Assembly: GCF_017980685.1 (NCBI RefSeq)
Contig: NZ_JACXXO010000023.1
Coordinates: 17,751 to 81,750 of the forward strand
Direction: 5' to 3'
Origin: Pseudomonas iridis
Lineage (GTDB): Bacteria > Pseudomonadota > Gammaproteobacteria > Pseudomonadales > Pseudomonadaceae
Length of the DNA: 64,000 nt
Made by a program: the position numbers and the translations under genes. Positions 53,178 through 61,571 of the stretch are shown here, piece after piece; within the stretch, counting starts at the first letter, position 1; every line of letters begins with the position of its first letter. The notes below the pieces were generated by a model. The model worked only from the letters and a program-made list of their open reading frames with translations, ran no database searches and was not told where the DNA came from.

Positions 53178-53804
53178 ATGAACTCCGTTTTTATTGTCGA
53201 CGATCACCCGGTCATTCGTCTCGCCGTACGCATGCTGCTTGAACATGAAGGTTATAAGGTCGTCGGTGAGACCGATAATGGGGTTGATGCCATGCAGATG
53301 GTGCGCGAGTGCATGCCTGATCTGATCATTCTCGACATCAGCATTCCAAAACTCGACGGGCTGGAGGTGCTGGCCCGGTTCAACGCCATGAGTTCACCTT
53401 TGAAAACCCTCGTGCTGACCGCCCAGTGTCCGACCTTGTTCGGTGTTCGCTGCATGCAATCGGGCGCCTCCGGTTATGTATGCAAACAGGAGGATTTGAG
53501 TGAACTGGTCAGCGCGATAAAAGCCGTACTTTCCGGCTACAACTATTTCCCCAGCCAGGCGTTGAATCCGGTTCGCAGTGACGATGTTCGTTATACGGAA
53601 CTGGAACTCTTCAAGTCCGTCAATGATCGCGAATTGATGGTTCTGCAATTGTTTGCCCAAGGTCGCACCAACAAGGAAATAGCCAAGGGGATGTTTCTCA
53701 GCAACAAAACCGTCAGCACTTACAAAAAACGTTTGATGCAAAAACTCAAAGCCAAATCCCTTGTAGAACTTATCGAGATGGCCAAACGCAACGCACTCGT
53801 GTGA
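53178..53804 (+). CDS. BvgA/EvgA-like response regulator
   Basis: A 208-residue LuxR-type regulator. The receiver has MNSVFIVDDHPVIRLAVRML, the phosphorylated Asp in LIILDISIPKLDGLEVL and Lys-position KQEDLSELV region. The C-terminal helix-turn-helix is NDRELMVLQLFAQGRTNKEI and FLSNKTVSTYKKRLMQKL. It precedes a BvgS-like hybrid kinase with an 8-bp gap, the standard arrangement of a BvgAS/EvgAS pair. The partner kinase is broken by an insertion, so the regulator may be locked in an unphosphorylated state. Confidence 0.9.
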   Translation: MNSVFIVDDHPVIRLAVRMLLEHEGYKVVGETDNGVDAMQMVRECMPDLIILDISIPKLDGLEVLARFNAMSSPLKTLVLTAQCPTLFGVRCMQSGASGYVCKQEDLSELVSAIKAVLSGYNYFPSQALNPVRSDDVRYTELELFKSVNDRELMVLQLFAQGRTNKEIAKGMFLSNKTVSTYKKRLMQKLKAKSLVELIEMAKRNALV

Positions 53805-53812
53805 GACCCCGC

Positions 53813-56044
53813 ATGCCCAGCCGTTTAAAGGACTATCTAATTGCGTTGAGTGCAGGGTTTTTCCTGAGCGCCAACGTGTTCGCCATGCAGGGCGGCTCAC
53901 CTGACTACAACTTACTCAGCCGGTCGGCAAACGAGTCGATGCCGGTCGCGTTTGAACAGTCTCAACGACAGTGGCTGCAAACCCGCCGCGAGCTGCTATT
54001 GGGCACTTCCGCGCCGGACTATCCGCCTTTCGACATGACCGTCAGTGGCCAGGACTACGAAGGTCTGACCGCCGACTATGCCGGGATTATCGGCGAGGCC
54101 ACCGGGATGTCGATCCGGATCAAACGCTTTCCCTCCCGGGAGGCCGCGATTCGCGCGCTGGTCGATGGTCAAATCGACCTGCTCGGTACGGCCAACGGCT
54201 ATGAAGCCGGCAACGCCAACCTTGCGCTGTCCGAACCCTACGCCAATGATCAGCCGGTGCTCGTGACCCGCGAGGACGAAAGCCGGACATTGACCGAAGG
54301 CCTGGCAGGATTGCGCCTGAGCATGGTTTATCACTATCTGCCGCTGCATGATGTCAAGGCGCTTTACCCCAAAGCCCTGATTACCTGCTACCCCTCCTAC
54401 CAGAATGCGATCAACGCAGTCGCGTTCGATCAGGCCGATGTATTTCTCGGCGACACCATTTCCACGCACTACATGATCAACAAGGGCTACCTCAACAACG
54501 TGCGCATGGCCAATTTCGGCAAGCAGGAAGCCCACGGTTTCAGTTTCGCCGTACGCCGCGACAATCCGCAGTTGTTGGGCATTATCGACACCGTGCTCAA
54601 AGCGGTGCCGCGCAGCGAGCGTGAAAACATCGCCAAACGCTGGAGCGCCGGCAGCGATCTGCTGCTTACCGACAAAAAGCTGCAACTGACCCAACGCGAA
54701 GAAGCATGGCGCAACCGGCATCCTGTCGTCAGTGTGGTCGTGAATGAGGCACACGCGCCGCTGACCTTCTTCGACGGCGACGGCAATTTTCGCGGGATCA
54801 GCGCCGACCTTCTCGAACTGATCCGACTGCGCACCGGCCTGCGTTTCGAGATCCGGCGCAGTCGTAACGACGCGGAGATGATCCAGCAGATAGACAGCCA
54901 TCAGGCCGACCTTATCGCCGCCCTCCTTCCGACTGCCGAACGGGAAAAAACCCTGAACTTCAGTCGACCCTATCTGGAAAACTCCTATGTCCTGCTGACG
55001 CGCAAGAGCGCCGACAGTCCGACCAATCTGGGCCAGCTCAAAGGCAAGCAACTGGCGATCGCCAAAGGCAATCCGATGGTTGAGTACTTGCGAAGCGAGT
55101 ATCCCCGCATCCAACTGGTTGAGACGGCAGATACCTTCAGCGCGGTGTCCCTGCTGGCCGAAGGTCACGTCGATGGGGCAGTCAATTCACTGGTGATCGC
55201 CAACTACTTCATTTCCTCGCAAATCTTCGAACGAGCGTTGCAAATCACCACTACCATCGGCACCGGGCAGGCTGCGTTTTCGCTGGTAACCGCGCGTGAC
55301 AACCCGGAACTGAACTCGATCATCAACAAAGCATTACTGAGCATTTCCCCCGAAGAACTGGGCGTGATCAATGGCCGCTGGCGTGGATACTCCACGGCTT
55401 CGCAAAATATCTGGCGCAACTACCAACGCCTGTTCTACCAGGTAATCATCGGCGCCTGCCTGCTCCTGCTGCTTTTGCTGGCGTGGAACGCCTACATGCG
55501 CCACCAGATCAAACAGCGCAAGGCGGCGGAACGTGCCCTGAGCGACCAGTGCGAATTCATGCGCTCGCTGGTCAACGGCACACCGCACCCTATCTACGTT
55601 CGCGACCGCCAAGGGTTGCTGCAAAGCTGCAATGACAGTTACCTCGAAACGTTCAATGCCAAGCGCGAGGATGTCATTGGCAAAAGCGTCATGCAGGGTA
55701 CCGTGAGCAACGCTTTTGAGGCTCAAGCCTTCCACGCCGATTACCAGCGGGTCGTCGCAGAAGGCAATCCGCTGTTGCTCGACCGGCCGCTGCACATCGG
55801 CGGCCGACGTCTGACGATCTATCACTGGATCATTCCCTATCGCGATTCCAGTGGTGACGTGAAAGGCATCATTGGCGGCTGGATCGACATCAGCGAACGC
55901 CGTCAGCTGTTCGAAGACCTGCGGGCAGCCAAAGAGCAGGCGGATGAGGCCAACCGCGCCAAAAGCACATTCCTCGCCACCATGAGCCATGAGATCCGTA
56001 CGCCAATGAATGCAATGAGTGAGGCAAATTGTAGAAAGGGCTAG
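53813..56044 (+). pseudogene. BvgS-like hybrid sensor kinase, truncated by mobile element in the H-box
   Basis: The first ~735 residues are a normal BvgS/EvgS N-terminus: signal sequence, two tandem periplasmic solute-binding (Venus flytrap) domains (TSAPDYPPFDMTVSGQDYEG; VVVNEAHAPLTFFDGDGNFR), a transmembrane helix (VIIGACLLLLLLLAWNAYM), a PAS domain (SLVNGTPHPIYVRDRQGLLQ, GWIDISERRQ) and the H-box FLATMSHEIRTPMNA. Right after A the frame runs through MSEANCRKG to a stop at 56044. The ATPase, receiver and HPt domains normally following are absent. The sequence beyond codon Ala is not kinase-like and belongs to the inserted element. The start could also be GTG at 53801 overlapping the regulator stop. 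Confidence 0.88.
55991..56017. other. Candidate left attachment junction (attL) in the kinase H-box
   Basis: Kinase sequence is collinear with the H-box through ATGAATGC. The reading then leaves the expected I/M-I-G-M sequence. The junction therefore lies about 56008-56018, 60 bp before the serine recombinase ATG, a typical distance for attL of large serine recombinases. The exact core cannot be set without the other end. Confidence 0.6.
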
Positions 56045-56076
56045 AATCCAGTACCTACTAGGGGTTGAGAGCATCC

Positions 56077-57672
56077 ATGAGAACAGCAAACCCACTGCCA
56101 AGGGCATTTTTCGAGGTGTTCCAAGGTGACGACACAATCAACGTTTATAGCTACATCCGCTTTTCATCCAAGGCTCAGAAGCTGGGCTTCGGGGAGATCC
56201 GACAGCTTGAACAGCTTAACCGTTTTTTCGAGCAATACCCCCAAGCAAGGCAGGTCGAACGCTACGAGGATTTAGGTGTTTCCGCCTTCAAAGGCAAAAA
56301 CCTAAAATCTGGACAACTGGCCAAATTCGTAGAACGAATAAAGGCAAAAGAAATCCTGCCAAACGCCCTGCTATTGGTCGAATCCTTCGACCGCATTAGT
56401 CGCATGGGCGGGTATGACGCGCTTGAACTTATAATATCTATCATCCAAGCGGATTGTGCGATTTACACCCTATTTGACAATCGCCTATATTCTCGACGAA
56501 AGAAAGACAGCAGTGCAGATATAAGCTTAATTCAGAATATTTTGGAAAGAGCTAATGATGAAAGTCGGTCCAAATCAGAGCGTATTTCCGATGCCAAGGC
56601 ACGGAACCTTTTAAAAGGTGAAAATGGCGGAGTTATCACCAAGCGCTGTCCTTTTTGGATTAACCTTGTAGACGGTAAATTCACTCTTAATGAGCATGCA
56701 AAAGCCGTAAAGCGCGCCACAGAACTATGCTTTGATATTGGGTTTCAGTCTATTGCCAAAGAGCTTAACCAAGAGGGGCATCCTAAAAAATACTCTGCCA
56801 AGACCATAGGAAATATTCTTCACCAGCAAGCAATATACGGTTCATATATTGCCATGGAGTGGGAAGCAGGGAAGCCAATACAAATTAAGAAGGAGATCAA
56901 GGGCTATTACCCTGCCCTTATCAGTGAATCAGAGTTTCATAGGATAAGCGCGAAGCTTAAAGAACGGCAAGACCCATCACTGGCAGGACGAAGAGCACAA
57001 GAATTCAGAAACATTTTGCGTGGCTTGGTCTTTTGCAAATGCGGTTCAACTTTTCGCTATCACGCACAAAAAAGTTTATACGTTGATTTGGTTTGTCAGG
57101 CTTCGACCGTAGGACAATGCTCATATGCAACGCCCGGTAAAGGCATCAGGCACCGATATGCATTGGTAGAGTCGATATTCCTGGCATATCAATCGCTCAT
57201 TCCATTTCATCAAATTATCGTCAAGACGGATGACATTAAAGCGCTTGAAAAAGAGCATGAGGAAGTTTCTGGATTAATAATCTTGAAGGAGAAAGCATTA
57301 GGCAATAACTTTGCCATTCTCGAACAATCTTCCGAAAGCGCTCAAAAGTATATTTTGAGTAGGATTGATGAGGTTAGCCAAGAGCTAGACAAGCTTAAGG
57401 AAGATGAGCATATGTTAAGCGTGAAAATAAGCTCAATGCATTTGGCGAGCAAGTCTGACTTTAATGTGATGGAGATTTACCGCCTTTTGCTAACAGAAAG
57501 AGGGCGCATCAAAATAAATAATTTTCTTCGAGCGCAAAAAATTAAGCTCATTATAAGTCCAATCAAAAAGAAATACTTTGAGCTTGATATTTATCACGCT
57601 GACAAACACTTAGATACAATTGACGTAACGCCGGACGGTTACACGGCTCGATATAAACCTCATCTAAAATAA
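56077..57672 (+). CDS. Large serine recombinase (integrase of the element)
   Basis: A 531-residue site-specific recombinase. The catalytic resolvase domain begins NVYSYIRFSSKAQKLGFGEI (nucleophile Ser in the F-S-S-K segment) and includes LLVESFDRISRMGGYD. The recombinase domain follows (FQSIAKELNQEGHPKKYSAK, GNILHQQAIYGSYIA), then a zinc ribbon (FCKCGSTF and later VCQASTVGQC) and a C-terminal coiled coil (EKEHEEVSGLIILKEKALGN). Large serine recombinases integrate elements without a tRNA target. It lies next to the attL junction, reading away from it. ATG chosen at 56077; a TTG at 56065 is possible. Confidence 0.92.
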   Translation: MRTANPLPRAFFEVFQGDDTINVYSYIRFSSKAQKLGFGEIRQLEQLNRFFEQYPQARQVERYEDLGVSAFKGKNLKSGQLAKFVERIKAKEILPNALLLVESFDRISRMGGYDALELIISIIQADCAIYTLFDNRLYSRRKKDSSADISLIQNILERANDESRSKSERISDAKARNLLKGENGGVITKRCPFWINLVDGKFTLNEHAKAVKRATELCFDIGFQSIAKELNQEGHPKKYSAKTIGNILHQQAIYGSYIAMEWEAGKPIQIKKEIKGYYPALISESEFHRISAKLKERQDPSLAGRRAQEFRNILRGLVFCKCGSTFRYHAQKSLYVDLVCQASTVGQCSYATPGKGIRHRYALVESIFLAYQSLIPFHQIIVKTDDIKALEKEHEEVSGLIILKEKALGNNFAILEQSSESAQKYILSRIDEVSQELDKLKEDEHMLSVKISSMHLASKSDFNVMEIYRLLLTERGRIKINNFLRAQKIKLIISPIKKKYFELDIYHADKHLDTIDVTPDGYTARYKPHLK

Positions 57673-57681
57673 CGCATATAC

Positions 57682-57725
57682 AGCCCTAAAACGCACCCAA
57701 TCAAGATTGGGCACCTTTTAGGGCT
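57682..57725. terminator. Bidirectional terminator between recombinase and EAL gene
   Basis: Nested inverted repeats: AGCCCTAAAA pairs with TTTTAGGGCT, and CCCAATC pairs with GATTGGG inside. It sits between two convergent genes. Confidence 0.8.
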
Positions 57726-57734
57726 AAGTTAAAA

Positions 57735-59288
57735 TCAGTCATGTGCGAAAATCATTGTATTTCCAGAGTCTGCCTGGGATTTGATCGTGGCTGTCAACTC
57801 AGCAATTGGTAATGCCTTGCTAAATAACCAGCCCTGCATTAATGCATCAGGGCAAATTTCTAAAATTGCTTTTTTTTGATGCTCTGTTTCCACTCCTTCA
57901 AAAACGACTTTAGCATTCAAAGTATGGGCTATTTCATAGACTTTTTTCAAGACAACCGCTGCTGGTGAATCTGTCCCAGCAGCTTGCGTGAAAGTCTTGT
58001 CAATTTTAATTACATCAACATTTAGTTTTGCCAAGTAAGCTAGACTTGAATATCCTGACCCAAAATCATCAAGCAAAACCTTGTAACCTGCAATTCGTAA
58101 ATCATCAATTTTTCGTCCCATTTGACTAATTTCGCAGGTTGAACCTTCAAGTATCTCTATTGCAATTTGCTCTAGCGCCACATTGTGAAGGCTGGCTGTA
58201 TTTGAAATATGATTAAGCAAGGCGCCATCCACTAAGTCCTTTGTACTCACATTAAAGGCTAAATATATTCCCGGATTGCTAGATAAACCTTTGGAGTATT
58301 CCTCAAATGCCTTACTGACAATTAATTCGTGGAGCTTTTTTTCTAAACCGAGCCTTTCAGCTTTCCTGATAAATACGTCAGGAGAAACTGCGCCGAATTT
58401 TTTATCGTGCCACCGCGCCAACACTTCAAAGCCTACAACGCCACCTGTTGCACCATGAACAATTGGTTGATAAGCAGTCGAAATTAGACCGTTGTTAATA
58501 GCGACTTTTAGTTTATAAGTCAGCGACCCTGTAACTTTACGAAATTGATGGACGGTATAAAACACCATTAACCCTAGCAAAGCCCCCAGCACCGAAATAA
58601 ATGAGATTAGCCCGAACCTTTTCATGGAGAAAAAATTTGCAACAATATTTGCCTTGATGCAGATATCATATTTATCAGAGCAAATATCTGATGACGCTCC
58701 AGTAAATATGCTACTTTTTGTAAATTCTCCAAATGAGCGCCTTGTAATAGATCCGTCACGCGATGTCACAGAGGAACTGAGTCCTTCGGAGGGATGCTCA
58801 TAAGGAGCAAATGCGGTAGGTGAGGTAACAACGAAGGAGTGCCCCTTTGCTGATATATCTATCTTTGTAGCACTAGGAAAATAACTTGATGCGCTGCGCC
58901 AAAGCCTCGCATTATTCTTTGTTAGCTGACCCTCTCCTTCAATATGAAAGGCTGGTGAAATCTTTCCCCACATAGCCGAACATATTACGTTATTACCTAT
59001 AACCCTTCCTGAATCCTTTATGAAACGATAGTTGTAGGAGATTAATTTCATCGAATCTAAATCTAATGGAGAACATGACTCACTCGTCAATTTGTTTAGC
59101 TCGTCAAGAGCTGTGGTGAGGTTTTCTGCTACCATTTCGGCATGGTTTAAAAGAAAGGCTGAATAGGTTTCAATTCTAATATTAGCACTTGCTAGCCATA
59201 TCACTTGTGAAGCACCAAGCGTAAGCCCCACGCCCAAAACCACGCTTCCAGCTATACAAAGAAGTGTGAATTTTTTATGAATCTCCAT
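57735..59288 (-). CDS. CSS-motif EAL phosphodiesterase (PdeC-like), cargo of the element
   Basis: A 517-residue membrane protein. An N-terminal transmembrane helix (~9-31) leads to a periplasmic domain with the C-S-S-type region SESCSPLDLDSM, as in redox-controlled PdeC-like proteins, and a second transmembrane segment (~225-248, FISVLGALLGLMVFYTV). The EAL domain reads GFEVLARWHDKKFG (EVL in place of EAL), LAFNVSTKDLV, IAIEILEGSTCEI, LLDDFGSGYSSLAYL, VIKIDKTF and VFEGVETEHQKKA. Metal and catalytic residues appear complete. It should lower c-di-GMP in the cell envelope-signalling network. AT-rich, unlike host EAL genes. Confidence 0.86.
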   Translation of the reverse strand: MEIHKKFTLLCIAGSVVLGVGLTLGASQVIWLASANIRIETYSAFLLNHAEMVAENLTTALDELNKLTSESCSPLDLDSMKLISYNYRFIKDSGRVIGNNVICSAMWGKISPAFHIEGEGQLTKNNARLWRSASSYFPSATKIDISAKGHSFVVTSPTAFAPYEHPSEGLSSSVTSRDGSITRRSFGEFTKSSIFTGASSDICSDKYDICIKANIVANFFSMKRFGLISFISVLGALLGLMVFYTVHQFRKVTGSLTYKLKVAINNGLISTAYQPIVHGATGGVVGFEVLARWHDKKFGAVSPDVFIRKAERLGLEKKLHELIVSKAFEEYSKGLSSNPGIYLAFNVSTKDLVDGALLNHISNTASLHNVALEQIAIEILEGSTCEISQMGRKIDDLRIAGYKVLLDDFGSGYSSLAYLAKLNVDVIKIDKTFTQAAGTDSPAAVVLKKVYEIAHTLNAKVVFEGVETEHQKKAILEICPDALMQGWLFSKALPIAELTATIKSQADSGNTMIFAHD

Positions 59289-59369
59289 TGGCGCCTCCGA
59301 CCATTCACCTATGAAAGGTTATGTCACATCCATCAAGCCTTGCATAGGGGCAGTGAAAGTATTTACACA

Positions 59370-59432
59370 TCACGCTACGCGTGAGGGCGCTGGACAAATC
59401 CAGCGCAAAAAGCAGGCTGGACAAATCCAGCC
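59370..59432. repeat. Cluster of three perfect hairpins
   Basis: TCACGC-TAC-GCGTGA (59370-59384), GCGCTGGA-CAAA-TCCAGCGC (59387-59406) and GGCTGGA-CAAA-TCCAGCC (59415-59432). The last two share the core CTGGACAAATCCAG and differ in the outer arms. They stand just before the octanucleotide array and the candidate oriT. Confidence 0.8.
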
Positions 59433-59436
59433 AAAA

Positions 59437-59540
59437 GCAAAAAAGCAAAAAAGCAAAAAAGCAAAAAAGCAAAAAAGCAAAAAAGCAAAAAAGCAAAAAA
59501 GCAAAAAAGCAAAAAAGCAAAAAAGCAAAAAAGCAAAAAA
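59437..59540. repeat. Thirteen perfect tandem copies of GCAAAAAA
   Basis: An 8-bp unit repeated 13 times without a mismatch, followed by GCATTG. The length is not a multiple of three, so copy-number change would shift any reading frame; open frames through it on either strand are low-complexity shadows. It sits between the EAL gene start and the oriT-like repeat. Confidence 0.95.
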
Positions 59541-59582
59541 GCATTGATCCCCAAATGCTAATATTTATGTATGGCTTATTCT

Positions 59583-59650
59583 AACCCGTTGGGCTTACCA
59601 CCACACTTTGCTACGCAAAGACGCTTCGCTTGTGGTAGTAAGCACGGGTT
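59583..59650. other. Candidate origin of transfer (oriT)
   Basis: A long inverted repeat: AACCCGT...GCTTACCACCACA (59583-59605) faces TGTGGTAGTAAGC...ACGGGTT (59631-59650), the arms differing by a 3-base insertion and one mismatch. Inside is a perfect hairpin CTTTGC-TAC-GCAAAG (59606-59620). It lies 65 bp before the relaxase start. Position and nested structure fit an oriT; no nic site is proven. Confidence 0.6.
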
Positions 59651-59714
59651 CCTTGCCGGAATGGCAGAAGCTAAAAGCGCTCTACTCCAATATAACCATC
59701 AATATGAGGACAAA

Positions 59715-61358
59715 ATGAATGGCAAAAAAATAACGTCAATGATATTTAAGACATTGAACTATACAAATGAGATTAAGAAAAAATCAACGAATGGGCACGG
59801 CGGTCGCCGTCAGTTATTCAAGAGTCTGCGCCACTCCCTGCGTATACCAGCAAGTCAGCCAAAAAAATTGGAATGGTTCGATGAGCAATCCCATCTTAAC
59901 CTAATCTGGCTTCCTGAAACTGGCACAACCAGACTTGACGATTACCCGAAAGAACAGAGAGAAGCACTACTTGCAAAAATAACCGATGAGGCGGAAGCGC
60001 CAACAGTCGTTAAAGATAATAGAGCCGAACTACTGGAAGCACGCACAAAACTAAAAAACAAAGTCAATAACGCAAGCAAAAAAGAAACTGACGATGGAAG
60101 TATCCTCGCTTTTCAAAACATACTCAACGTCAAAGGCATTGCTGATACTGGACAGCTTATGTCTGACTTTGCTTTATTCGACATAAAACGAAAAAATCAG
60201 AAACTCGATACGGTGCGAAAATTTCTTGAGTGTCATAACGAGATCGAAAGCGGTCCAAAGCCTATAATAAGAAAAAACCAAGCCGTCATCCAAGAAGCGT
60301 TTTTTAAATTCCCATCTAGAAATGAAGTTTCAGGGGTTAGCGCAGAAGGTCGAATTGAATTAATCAAAGGTTTTTACCAGCAGGTGTTTCCTGAATACCC
60401 TATTCACTTCATCGTTTTACATGGTGACGAGGATATAAACAAGACAGACCATAGCGACCATCCGCATTTATTCATTTCCACAAAGAACAGTAAAACCGGG
60501 CGCTATGACTTGCGTGAGACGCAAATCAAAAAGGTTAACGCCTATCTGAAAAAGCATCGCCCAAGAACAGATCCGATTGGCGAGACGCCTGATTTTTTGG
60601 AGTCTCAATTATTGTTCGGGTATTTACAGGACATGTTCTATGCCTACACCAATAACAGACTATTGAAAAATACCCCTTACTACGCAAAAAAACACGAAAA
60701 GACCGAAGGGCACATGAATACACTCCGCCACATCAATGGCGAGGCTAAAAAGCCAAAATCAGAACGTGCGTTTAATCTCTATGAATTGGCAAAAATCAAA
60801 AGAGAGGAAGCGGAGAACGCTTTAAAACTTGCACAAGGACGAAAGCAGGAAGCCACTCATTATGTCCATAAAGCCCAGCAATACGTTAAAGCTCAGTTGA
60901 CCAAGGCAGAGGACGCCATAGAACGCCAGAGGCTTGCAGAGGAAGCAACAGCCGAGGAACGTGAACAAGCAGATGCTTACCGCAGGAAAACTCAAAACCA
61001 CATCAAAAATATTGAGAGTAAAAGTGCCGAGTCAGACCGTATTCAAGGAGAAATAACGGCAAGGATTGCCGAGTTAAAATTATTTAAAACAAACCTTGGT
61101 GATCTCATATCTGGTGTAGTCGGCTGGCTTGATGAATTATTCTATGAGAAACGTCAAGATATACAGGAAAAGGCTCTTGAACGAGCAAGACTCGCTTATT
61201 TAAGAATTCAGATAAATGATAGGACGGATGGTAGCGAATTCATAAACCAAGCTGATAGAGAAATAGACCAGCATTTGGAGGTTCTTGACGAACATCGTGA
61301 AGAACTTCCAGACCTGCCAGACTCAAAAACGATAAAGCAAAAAATAAAGCCAAGGTAA
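59715..61358 (+). CDS. Mobilization relaxase-like protein (HUH-type, MobV/MobA-like)
   Basis: A 547-residue protein. The segment HFIVLHGDEDINKTDHSDHP followed by HLFIS (residues ~225-250) resembles the metal-binding H...D...HPH motif of HUH relaxases of the plasmid Mob/Pre type. The C-terminal half is a long charged coiled coil (NLYELAKIKREEAENALKLA and following). Relaxases nick oriT and lead the strand into the recipient. The ATG at 59715 has a strong ATGAGGAC site; an upstream frame start at 59571 would run through the oriT-like repeat, which argues against it. The family call is moderate because I do not see an obvious tyrosine motif. Confidence 0.7.
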   Translation: MNGKKITSMIFKTLNYTNEIKKKSTNGHGGRRQLFKSLRHSLRIPASQPKKLEWFDEQSHLNLIWLPETGTTRLDDYPKEQREALLAKITDEAEAPTVVKDNRAELLEARTKLKNKVNNASKKETDDGSILAFQNILNVKGIADTGQLMSDFALFDIKRKNQKLDTVRKFLECHNEIESGPKPIIRKNQAVIQEAFFKFPSRNEVSGVSAEGRIELIKGFYQQVFPEYPIHFIVLHGDEDINKTDHSDHPHLFISTKNSKTGRYDLRETQIKKVNAYLKKHRPRTDPIGETPDFLESQLLFGYLQDMFYAYTNNRLLKNTPYYAKKHEKTEGHMNTLRHINGEAKKPKSERAFNLYELAKIKREEAENALKLAQGRKQEATHYVHKAQQYVKAQLTKAEDAIERQRLAEEATAEEREQADAYRRKTQNHIKNIESKSAESDRIQGEITARIAELKLFKTNLGDLISGVVGWLDELFYEKRQDIQEKALERARLAYLRIQINDRTDGSEFINQADREIDQHLEVLDEHREELPDLPDSKTIKQKIKPR

Positions 61359-61382
61359 TAACGAGGAGACCCAAAAAAACAA

Positions 61383-61410
61383 ACCCCTTAAAATTTGCAC
61401 TTTAAGGGGT
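61383..61410. terminator. Stem-loop terminator after the relaxase gene
   Basis: ACCCCTTAAA pairs with TTTAAGGGGT around AATTTGCAC-type loop sequence. The T-run lies on the complementary side, so it terminates best in the reverse direction, though it may act on both strands. Confidence 0.6.
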
Positions 61411-61571
61411 AAATGTTATCTTGCTTGTAAGGAGTAGAAATTAGGGAGCGACCAAGCCTATCAATTTCTACGTTCAACGCTTTGTATATCCAATATACCA
61501 TTTCAAGTTGATGTAGCAAGAGCCAGTCTCAAATTTTTTCTCCTAAATAACTAAAATAATTAGAGGAGAAA

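Noticed and set aside
59437..59540. CRISPR array
   Set aside because: Units are only 8 bp with no spacers and no cas genes nearby.
59305..59584. Lys/Ala and Phe/Leu repeat open frames through the octanucleotide array
   Set aside because: Products of an 8-bp tandem repeat read in each frame; no start signal or homologue.
59571..59714. Upstream 48-codon extension of the relaxase
   Set aside because: Would pass through the oriT-like repeat; the ATG at 59715 has a better ribosome-binding site.
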